A program made the translations under genes and the position numbers. The notes beneath the pieces are model-generated. The model was not told the origin of the DNA, made no database searches, and worked only from the letters and a program-made list of their open reading frames with translations. A stretch of 6,134 nt of DNA from Fen-1118 sp964491625 (lineage in GTDB: Bacteria; Myxococcota_A; Polyangia; Fen-1088): assembly GCA_964491625.1 (NCBI GenBank), contig CAZBIU010000388.1, forward strand, positions 1-6,134, written 5' to 3'. Below, in pieces: positions 1-5,601 of this stretch (positions are counted from its first letter, which is position 1; every line of letters starts with the position of its first letter).

Positions 1-278
1 ATCAGGGGATCGGCCACGAGCGACAATCCCCTTCGTCCCGTTCCCGCGACCAAACCGGTCACTGCCATCCCCAAGGTACGTCCACGTCTCAGGAACAAGA
101 CGGCTTGCACGATGATCAACATGATGCTGCCCGCCGAGGCCAGCATCGTGAACGCTGCAAACACCGCGAGTCCGCCGATCCAGTTGCCTCGTTCCGGAAT
201 CGCCAGCATGCCGAGGAGCGCCGACCAAGGAGCGCCCAAGAATGCCAAGTCAAGGACGTAAGAAAGCGCTCGACGCAT
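1..278 (-). CDS. RDD-like integral membrane protein, 3' end cut by window edge
   Basis: The frame is open from an ATG at 278 to the left edge: 92 residues visible, C-terminus missing. It begins MRRALSYVLDLAF; R3 and D10 sit seven residues apart at the head of a first hydrophobic segment (about 5-27), matching the Arg and first Asp that name the RDD family. A second hydrophobic segment spans about 36-63, followed by a basic loop, RRGRTLGMAVTGL (64-76), which resembles the GQTLGKRLLGL loop of RDD proteins. The protein should lie in the inner membrane; RDD functions are mostly unknown, with transport or ion tolerance proposed for some members. The start is 1 bp after the phospholipase stop (TGACATG) with no clear Shine-Dalgarno, so translation is probably coupled to the phospholipase. 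That position makes it a candidate immunity or accessory partner, which is inference. The other ATG at this junction, overlapping the stop (ATGA), opens a frame that closes early and gives no membrane-like protein. Confidence 0.68.
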   Translation of the reverse strand, partial: MRRALSYVLDLAFLGAPWSALLGMLAIPERGNWIGGLAVFAAFTMLASAGSIMLIIVQAVLFLRRGRTLGMAVTGLVAGTGRRGLSLVADPL

Positions 279-279
279 G

Positions 280-2265
280 TCATTCAGCCAAGAAACCGGG
301 CGCCACACCGCCGTTCGGCGAGGCCCACATCCAATCGTTGCCGGGTATGCCCGAGCTGTGGGTCGCGGCATCGAAGATGAACTGATCCAGAATGCCACCG
401 ACCATCGTCTTGACGTAGAACGAGCTCAAATCTTGCCCCACCTCGAACGGCCAGGCGACAAGGTGGCTGGCGTCGGGGCGCTGAGCCTGTGTCAGCGCAG
501 CCCAGTTGACGAGTCCCTTGTTTCGTATGGCAGCCGAGCAGACCGGCTTTTCAGGGGCGTCCCAACTCGGCGGCAGGCTGCCGAAATGCTCGGTCCAGGC
601 CTGCCTTCGCAGCGCCTGAATCTTGCCCTTCGCCATCCCGAGCTTTCCTTCGTCGGGGAACAGGTACACACAGATTTCCGTGTCGCGATTGCCGGCCAGG
701 CTTCGCTCGTTGAGGTTGGCGCTGCCGAGAATGAGATACTCATCATCGCAGATCATCAGCTTGCTGTGCACGTAGACCATGTAGCGCTGGTTGGCCTTCA
801 CTCGGTCCTGGCGCTCACCGGTCTTCTTCGCCGAGGCCAGCGGGGTCCAGTTGGCTAGGAAGTAGAAGCCGAGAAAATCGGTCCAGTCCTTTCCCTTCTC
901 ACGCGCGGCCTTGGCCACCGTCCGCGCCATGTAGCGTATGGTGTTCCATTCGAACTGCCGCTGGTCCGGCGCCGCCCCGGAAACCGGATCGCCCTCGGGA
1001 AACATGGGGATGACGATGTAGGCATGGAAGTCGTCGCCGTGAGCAATCTTGTCGACGATCTTGTCCACGATGGTCTTCGGAATTCGGTTGGTCACGCTGG
1101 GACGGCCCCAACTCGATCCTGATCCGATGAAGTACTGCGATTCGATGTAGAGGAATCTCTTAGTGTTCTTAATGGCGTTCACGTACGCCTGCTCGATACT
1201 GTTCTCGCAGTCCTTGGGAACATTCCAAGTGAACTCGGTCTGAGTCTTTCCGTCAGAAGTCGGTGTGTTACACGGGATTGGATCACCGAGTGTACCATTC
1301 CACTTCCGCTCGCGCCGCTGCCCCCAGTCGTCCTTCACGATGGAGCGGACGACCCGGGCCGTGAATGGGCCACCATGATCCTCCCACGGCTTCTTGAGGC
1401 TAGCGTCGCTGAAGAGATTGAGAAAGAACCCCTCGACGCGCTCAATGTCCTTACTTGTGGAATTGCCAGAAGACATTCCGGAGATGCTATGTGTATTCCA
1501 CCGCCCCACAAATTCGCGCAGGATGTCCCAGGCGGCAGGGCCGGCAATTTGCGCGTAGTAATCCTGCCACGGCTGTCGCGGCATGGTCACATCGCCCGGC
1601 TCGCCATTGCTTTGGAATTCGGCGCTATACCAGTCGTCGTAGCCGCGCCCCTTCTTGTCGGTAAGCTTGCCGCCGAGCGGGCCGCTGGCGCCCGGATAGA
1701 GGATCGGGTGCCCACCCCAGTCGAAGCGTCCCTTGGTCAGGTCGAGGCCGCCGAAGAATGCCTTCACGACACCGCCCGAGTCGAGAACCACGAACTTCTG
1801 GTGGATACTCCAGCCGGCGTTCGCGCCCGAGCGGGAGCTTTTGCGCCATAGCAGGTTCGCGCTGCGCCCTTTGTCACCGAGGGCCTTGGCGATGTCGTCC
1901 ATGCCGCTGCCGGCATCGTCGTTCTGATCGTCGGGCGCTCCGGCGTTGGTGTGATCCCACGCGTGGATCGCCACCAGCACCCCGGCCTTGGCGCGTGCGT
2001 TCAGCTTCGCCCCTGCCGTTTGCACCAGCGCCGGAGCGCCGCTGCGTGATCCGAGGCGCACGTAGGGCTGGAACGACCAGTCGCAGATAAAGATGAACTT
2101 CTGGGCGGCATTGATCGCCGCGTCGAGGTCGGCAAAGGCGCCGGAGGTTCCATCCGGGCCATCGCTTCCGAGCTCGTACAGCTTGACGTCGTTGCCACTT
2201 CCCTCAAGGTACGTCGCGTACGGCTTTCCCGCCGAGGCTAGGTGTTGTTGGTGCGGATCTGCCAT
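280..2265 (-). CDS. Phospholipase D family protein, Tle5-like, two HKD motifs
   Basis: This 661-residue protein is a predicted phospholipase D, hydrolysing the distal phosphodiester bond of phospholipids through a phosphohistidine intermediate. Both HxKx4D motifs are intact: H155/K157/D162 (IHQKFVVLD, then FFGGLDL) and H500/K502/D507 (VYVHSKLMICDD, then GSANLNERS 514-522 and NRDTE). The segment FLYIESQYFIGS (371-382) matches the IYIENQYF motif of eukaryotic-type PLDs. Together these place it with eukaryotic PLDs and the bacterial Tle5 (PldA/PldB) T6SS lipase effectors rather than with short Nuc-type nucleases or cardiolipin synthases. There is no signal peptide or membrane segment, which fits a protein exported by a contractile system or acting in the cytoplasm. 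A long insert separates the two lobes, and about 140 residues follow the second HKD. The ATG at 2265 is preferred over one at 2337 because AGGAG lies 5 bases upstream; the earlier start would overlap the upstream gene. Family confidence is high; the effector role is inferred. Confidence 0.93.
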   Translation of the reverse strand: MADPHQQHLASAGKPYATYLEGSGNDVKLYELGSDGPDGTSGAFADLDAAINAAQKFIFICDWSFQPYVRLGSRSGAPALVQTAGAKLNARAKAGVLVAIHAWDHTNAGAPDDQNDDAGSGMDDIAKALGDKGRSANLLWRKSSRSGANAGWSIHQKFVVLDSGGVVKAFFGGLDLTKGRFDWGGHPILYPGASGPLGGKLTDKKGRGYDDWYSAEFQSNGEPGDVTMPRQPWQDYYAQIAGPAAWDILREFVGRWNTHSISGMSSGNSTSKDIERVEGFFLNLFSDASLKKPWEDHGGPFTARVVRSIVKDDWGQRRERKWNGTLGDPIPCNTPTSDGKTQTEFTWNVPKDCENSIEQAYVNAIKNTKRFLYIESQYFIGSGSSWGRPSVTNRIPKTIVDKIVDKIAHGDDFHAYIVIPMFPEGDPVSGAAPDQRQFEWNTIRYMARTVAKAAREKGKDWTDFLGFYFLANWTPLASAKKTGERQDRVKANQRYMVYVHSKLMICDDEYLILGSANLNERSLAGNRDTEICVYLFPDEGKLGMAKGKIQALRRQAWTEHFGSLPPSWDAPEKPVCSAAIRNKGLVNWAALTQAQRPDASHLVAWPFEVGQDLSSFYVKTMVGGILDQFIFDAATHSSGIPGNDWMWASPNGGVAPGFLAE

Positions 2266-2270
2266 CGTTG

Positions 2271-2275
2271 CTCCT
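2271..2275 (-). promoter_or_regulatory. Ribosome-binding site of the phospholipase D gene
   Basis: On the minus strand the sequence AGGAG is followed by CAACG and then the ATG at 2265. It is the best Shine-Dalgarno match seen in the window. It lies in the 13-bp gap after the upstream stop codon and fixes the phospholipase start at 2265 rather than at the in-frame ATG at 2337. Confidence 0.75.
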
Positions 2276-2278
2276 GAT

Positions 2279-3223
2279 TCAACTCCCTTGACCGGACCAC
2301 TTCTCGATGAATTCCTCGCGCGATAGACCTTCGTCATCGGCCATGGCCAGTGCCTTCTTTGCGTCGTCGGTCAGTTCGCCATCGGCCGGCCAAACTTCGT
2401 AGTCGCGCTGAAAGCGTAGCAGGTTCTCGGCCAGGCTGCGCTCAGGCGGATAGCCGAGGTTGTTCAGGTGATCCAAAGCCTCTTCTTCGTCGGTGCGGCT
2501 GCCATCCGTACGCAGGATTACGTCGAGCGCGTAGTCGAACGGACCGCCACGTCCCCAGCGCTTGCGGCGCTCGTCGTCCGTGATCCCATACTCGGGCGGG
2601 TAACCCCACTCGATGGTGACCTGATTCGGCGTCTCGACGTTCTGTTCGACCAGCCAGCCCTGGGCATCGGCCTGCCCCTCGCGAACTTCGCCATTGCCAA
2701 GCGTGAGGCGGTAGACCGCGCTCGCGATGAAGTCGTTTTCCGAGTCGAGCAGCCGCAGTCGGATCGCCGTGCGCGCCACCTCGCAAGGCGAGCGCCGGGC
2801 CATCCGGTCGTAGAACCGGCACGCCATGGTGTCGTGGGTCTTGGCGTAAAGCCGTCGCTCGGCTCCCGGCGAGCGACGGGCATCCCCATTCGGCCAGAGC
2901 GCCGATTGGCACTTCGCAGGTCCGTCAGCGGCGGCCGGGCACGGCCATTTGTCGAGCTTGATCTTCGTTCCAGGCGGAAAGAAGAACGCCAGCACGCGCC
3001 GGTTCGGCCCCTCGCGACCATCGGTCACGAGACGCGTAGCCACCACGACCTTCGCGCGCTGGCCCACCAGGTAACGGAGCGTGGGCAAGAGGTACGCCAA
3101 CTGCTGGTCGTCCCGGACGGCGCCTTGAGCAGAGAACGAACCGTCCAGATCTGCGCGGAGAAATACGCGGCGTCCAGTGACGTCTAGCTGCTGCAGGCGT
3201 CGGATTGCTTCGAGGTCGAGCAT
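2279..3223 (-). CDS. Chimeric protein: PGK-like N-terminus, Cys-containing domain, peptidoglycan-binding-like C-terminus
   Basis: From the ATG at 3223 this gives 314 residues. Residues 12-73 resemble the start of phosphoglycerate kinase: LDVTGRRVFLRADLDGSF, then VRDDQQLAYLLPTLRYL and AKVVVATRL, against the PGK pattern GKRVxxRxDxN, TDDxRIxxxLPTIxYL and AKVxxxSHLGRP. Kinase activity is very unlikely: the Asn of DFN is D27, the conserved Arg is Q41, the SHLGRP His is R64, and the rest of the enzyme is absent. Residues 75-150 form a second domain (RRVLAFFFPPG, DKWPCP, DTMACRFYDR, RRSPCE) with four cysteines, C95, C105, C135 and C147. I associate this block, from memory, with peptidoglycan-binding proteins of type VI secretion neighbourhoods. 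Residues 152-206 look like an Ig or carboxypeptidase-regulatory fold. Residues 242-295 (EEEALDHLNNLGY, LLRFQRDYEV, GELTDDAKKAL) match a PG_binding_1 domain, with a short charged tail. No signal peptide is seen. In-frame starts at 3328 (GTG) and 3238 (ATG) are possible but lack a ribosome-binding site; 3223 was chosen because the PGK similarity begins there. The phospholipase follows after 13 bp. Confidence 0.82.
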   Translation of the reverse strand: MLDLEAIRRLQQLDVTGRRVFLRADLDGSFSAQGAVRDDQQLAYLLPTLRYLVGQRAKVVVATRLVTDGREGPNRRVLAFFFPPGTKIKLDKWPCPAAADGPAKCQSALWPNGDARRSPGAERRLYAKTHDTMACRFYDRMARRSPCEVARTAIRLRLLDSENDFIASAVYRLTLGNGEVREGQADAQGWLVEQNVETPNQVTIEWGYPPEYGITDDERRKRWGRGGPFDYALDVILRTDGSRTDEEEALDHLNNLGYPPERSLAENLLRFQRDYEVWPADGELTDDAKKALAMADDEGLSREEFIEKWSGQGS

Positions 3224-3236
3224 GAATGCAGATACC

Positions 3237-3265
3237 ATCAGATAGCGACGCTGCGGCGCAGTCAA
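3237..3265 (-). promoter_or_regulatory. Candidate sigma70-type promoter for the leftward cassette
   Basis: On the minus strand TTGACT (3265-3260) is followed after 17 bp by TCTGAT (3242-3237). This is five of six and four of six matches to the -35 and -10 consensus. Initiation would fall near 3230, only a few bases before the ATG at 3223, giving a nearly leaderless message; this would agree with the lack of a Shine-Dalgarno there. The match is by eye only, and such hexamers occur by chance. Confidence 0.27.
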
Positions 3266-3321
3266 TGGGAATGGTTGTGCGGGTTCGCGGGCGGTCTGTC
3301 TCGCAGAGCCGGTCAATGGGA
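3261..3321. repeat. 10-bp direct repeat GTCAATGGGA in the intergenic region
   Basis: The plus-strand sequence GTCAATGGGA occurs at 3261-3270 and again at 3312-3321, 51 bp apart, both inside the 127-bp gap between the phosphatase and the chimeric gene. Read on the minus strand each copy is TCCCATTGAC, and each contains a TTGAC -35-like core. The spacing is close to five helical turns, so the pair could be a regulator's double site or tandem promoter elements; a chance small duplication is equally possible. Confidence 0.4.
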
Positions 3322-3332
3322 GAGGCACAGAG

Positions 3333-3346
3333 GCGGGGTGCCCCGC
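3333..3346 (-). terminator. GC-rich inverted repeat after the phosphatase stop; weak terminator candidate
   Basis: GCGGGGTGCCCCGC is a near-perfect inverted repeat (six pairs around a two-base centre) starting 4 bp after the stop codon of the Ppx/GppA gene. Folded as RNA, the innermost pair would open to form a small loop. There is no U-tract after it, so it is not a canonical Rho-independent terminator. It may protect the 3' end or slow polymerase at the boundary between the core block and the leftward cassette. Confidence 0.35.
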
Positions 3347-3350
3347 TCCG

Positions 3351-4253
3351 CTACCGGGCGGCCTTTTCGAAAAACAGGCCCCAGCGGATCCCGCGATCGC
3401 TGACCAGGACTTCCTTCGCGCCGGCTCGATCGGCGATGGCGCGCAGAAGAACGGCGCCGGCCAGGATCACGTCAGCGCGCCGCGGATCGAGGCCTGCCAT
3501 CTGCTCGCGCTGGGTTTGCGTGGCTGCGCGCAAACGGGCAATCTGGGCGTCGAGCGCCGGCAAGCTCATGTGGTGGCCGTGCACGATGGCGGGATCGTAG
3601 CTTCGTAGATCGAGCGACATAGCGGCCAGGGTGGTCACCGTGCCCGCGATGCCGATCAGTGTGGCGGGCTCGCCCGGGAATGGCACCGCGGCCAGCAGGC
3701 GGGATGCCTCCTCGGTGACTGCCGCGACTTCGGCCTCGGTGGCTGGGTCGTTTCGCACGTGCTTTTCCGTCAAGCGAACCGAGCCCAGGGGCAGGCTACG
3801 GCGAAAATCAACCGCGCCCTTGCGCGACACGATGATCTCGGTCGAGCCGCCGCCGATGTCGACGACCACGGCGGTGCCGTCGGTCAGCTCGGGAAACGAT
3901 CGCCGCGCGGCCAGGAAGGTCAGCGCGGCCTCGCGGTCGCCGTCGATGACCTCGACCGGCGTTCCCAGCGCCTTCGCGGCCGGCACCAGGAAGTCCTGCG
4001 CGTTGCTCGCCCGGCGCAGCCCTTCGGTGCCGATGGCGAAGATGGCGGCGCCGTGCCGGCGGGCAATGTCGGCGTACTCGGCCAGCACGGCGAGCGTGCG
4101 TTCGATGCCCTGCCGGCCGAGGCCGCCGTCGGCGCCGATGCCGCGACCGAGGCGTGTAATCTCGGCGTGTTCGGCGACCACGGCGGCGTCGCTGGTTTCG
4201 GCAACCAAGAGCAACGTGGTGTTGGTGCCGATGTCGATGGTGGCGATACGCAC
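3351..4253 (-). CDS. Ppx/GppA family phosphatase, short form
   Basis: This 300-residue protein belongs to the exopolyphosphatase / pppGpp phosphohydrolase family, cytoplasmic enzymes of the ASKHA fold that release phosphate from polyphosphate or convert pppGpp to ppGpp. Family motifs appear in order: IDIGTNTTLLLV (6-17), GTEGLRRASN (75-84), VIDGDREA (102-109), VVDIGGGSTEII (130-141), LPLGSVRLTE (154-163), GIAGTVTTLA (201-210), VHGHHMS (224-230) and SDRGIRWGLFF (285-295). E108 aligns with the proposed catalytic Glu; the residue before it, usually also Glu (xEEA), is R107. At 300 residues it has only the two ASKHA lobes and lacks the C-terminal HD-like extension of the long E. coli enzymes, so substrate preference cannot be assigned. 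The GTG at 4253 was chosen because IDIGTN begins only five residues in and it sits 2 bp after the tolB stop, with CAGG just upstream as a weak ribosome-binding site. The tolB stop overlap indicates co-translation. Confidence 0.94.
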   Translation of the reverse strand: MRIATIDIGTNTTLLLVAETSDAAVVAEHAEITRLGRGIGADGGLGRQGIERTLAVLAEYADIARRHGAAIFAIGTEGLRRASNAQDFLVPAAKALGTPVEVIDGDREAALTFLAARRSFPELTDGTAVVVDIGGGSTEIIVSRKGAVDFRRSLPLGSVRLTEKHVRNDPATEAEVAAVTEEASRLLAAVPFPGEPATLIGIAGTVTTLAAMSLDLRSYDPAIVHGHHMSLPALDAQIARLRAATQTQREQMAGLDPRRADVILAGAVLLRAIADRAGAKEVLVSDRGIRWGLFFEKAAR

Positions 4254-4255
4254 GA

Positions 4256-5566
4256 CTACCTGGACGCAGCAGGCGGCGGGCCCCACGAAGGGTTCTTGGC
4301 GCCGCCCTTGTAGATCTGGAATTCCTTCTTGGTCTGCAGATTCTTCACGAAAAGTCCCCCGCGGCTCGACGCATAGACCAAGAGGCGCCCGTCGGGCGAC
4401 CAGGCCGGGTCGTAGTTCGAGCCCTGTCCTTGGGTCACCCGATCGATCTTTCCGGTGCGCAGATCGTAAAGGAAGATGTCGAACACATAGCGCTCGTCGC
4501 GACCGGTAAAGGCGATGATGGGCGTTTCCTTGCGCGGGCAAAAACGTGGGGTTTGATTGTAGTTGCCCTGGAAGGTCAGGCGCCGGGCCGCGCCGCCCGA
4601 CGACGGCATCAGGAAGATCTGCGGCGTGCCCTGGCGGTCGGACACGAAGGCGATCTCGCCGCCGCCGGGAGATATGGTCGGCGAGGTGTCGATGCTGCTG
4701 AGCGAGCTGGTGAGGCGCGCCAGCACCTTCCCGTCGCTGGCAGAGATCTTGTAGAGCTCGGCGTTGCCTTCGTACGAGAGCGTGGCGACTAGGGTGCTTC
4801 CGCTGAGCCAGGCGGCCCCGGTATTGAGCCCAGGACGATCGGAGATGCGTTTGGCGCGGCCGCCGCTGGCCGAAACGACCCACAAATCGGCGCCGCCGCG
4901 CAGAAAGGAGTTGAAGGCGATTTGCCCGCCGCTCGGCGAGAGCGCGGGCAGAAGGCACTGCGAGTGCATCTGGGTGACCACGTGCAGCTCTTGGCCGTCC
5001 ATGCCAATGGTGGCGACCTCGCCGCTCTTTCCGGACATGGCGAAGGCGATGCGCGACCCGAAGATGCCAGGCGTGCCGGTGAACTGGGCCACGACGTCGT
5101 TGGCCCACATGTGCACGAGCGGGCGCAGCTCGGACCCGCGGTAGGTCTTGGTCATCACCGGGCTGTCACCGCGGCCCACTTGATAGAGCCGGCCCTCGAC
5201 CGCGAAGCCGCCGCCTTCGTGGCTGGCGCGCAACTTGGCCACGCCTTGCGCGCCCACCTGCGACCAGTAGTCCGACGAGAAGCCAAGCCCTTCCTTCAAG
5301 AGCGAATCGGGAAAGGATGCCGGGTCGAGCAGGCGAAAGAGGCCCACGACGTCGAGATCACGCCGTTCGGTATCGACCGCTGCGCCCACCAGATCCCCGT
5401 CGCCAACCGCGCTTGGCAGGGCAATCCGGAACAGGTCGCGGTTCGGGTCGGCGATGGTGATCTCGGGCAGGTCTTCGACGACGGCGGCCTGGTCTGCCGC
5501 CATGACGGGTCCCGTGGACAGCAGGGTCGAAAGCAGAAATCCGGCGGTGAGCAGATGCATCTTCAT
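4256..5566 (-). CDS. tolB: Tol-Pal system protein TolB
   Basis: This 436-residue periplasmic protein has the usual TolB length. In the Tol-Pal system TolB binds Pal and the TolA C-terminal region, linking inner-membrane energy to outer-membrane constriction and integrity. Residues 1-23 are a Sec signal peptide: Lys/His start, hydrophobic core LLTAGFLLSTLLSTG, and a probable VMA|AD cleavage. Residues 33-168 form the TolB N-terminal alpha/beta domain (ITIADPNRDLFRIALP, FRLLDPASFP). The C-terminal beta-propeller shows repeated PD40 blades: PALSPSGGQIAF (207-218), PTISPGGGEIAFVSD (296-310), QTPRFCPRK (338-346), YDPAWSPDGRLLVYASSRGG (385-404). One blade is unusual, with FCPRKETP where SPDG or SPRG is normal. 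C204 and C343 are the only cysteines in the mature protein. The ATG at 5566 has a purine-rich AAAGAAGA seven bases upstream. The TolA-like gene precedes it by 35 bp and the Ppx/GppA gene follows by 2 bp. Confidence 0.95.
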   Translation of the reverse strand: MKMHLLTAGFLLSTLLSTGPVMAADQAAVVEDLPEITIADPNRDLFRIALPSAVGDGDLVGAAVDTERRDLDVVGLFRLLDPASFPDSLLKEGLGFSSDYWSQVGAQGVAKLRASHEGGGFAVEGRLYQVGRGDSPVMTKTYRGSELRPLVHMWANDVVAQFTGTPGIFGSRIAFAMSGKSGEVATIGMDGQELHVVTQMHSQCLLPALSPSGGQIAFNSFLRGGADLWVVSASGGRAKRISDRPGLNTGAAWLSGSTLVATLSYEGNAELYKISASDGKVLARLTSSLSSIDTSPTISPGGGEIAFVSDRQGTPQIFLMPSSGGAARRLTFQGNYNQTPRFCPRKETPIIAFTGRDERYVFDIFLYDLRTGKIDRVTQGQGSNYDPAWSPDGRLLVYASSRGGLFVKNLQTKKEFQIYKGGAKNPSWGPPPAASR

Positions 5567-5601
5567 TCGCGGTCTTCTTTCAAAGGTGTGAGAGTGCCTG
5601 T

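Noticed and set aside
277..858. Plus-strand open frame opposite the phospholipase C-terminus
   Set aside because: It lies entirely opposite a gene with intact HKD motifs, resembles no family I know, and is the kind of long antisense frame common in GC-rich DNA.
280..2337. Longer phospholipase start at the ATG at 2337
   Set aside because: It would overlap the upstream gene by 59 bp and adds a basic, unrelated N-terminus; AGGAG directly before the ATG at 2265 decides the start.
2468..3187. Plus-strand 239-residue frame opposite the chimeric gene
   Set aside because: It has no recognisable domain; the minus-strand frame carries PGK-like, Cys-containing and PG-binding-like segments, so this is a shadow.
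2279..3223. The PGK-like gene as a functional phosphoglycerate kinase
   Set aside because: Only the first 60 or so residues resemble PGK, key substrate-binding residues are changed, and the nucleotide-binding C-terminal lobe is absent.
3631..4509. Plus-strand 292- and 184-residue frames opposite ppx/gppA and tolB
   Set aside because: Composition is Ser/Arg/Ala-biased without motifs, and both cross the boundary between two well-supported opposite-strand genes.
3351..5108. A 585-residue reading of the phosphatase frame extending far into tolB
   Set aside because: The added N-terminal part is Arg/His-rich out-of-frame tolB sequence; the Ppx/GppA family begins at VRIATIDIGTN just after the tolB stop, so the GTG at 4253 is the start.
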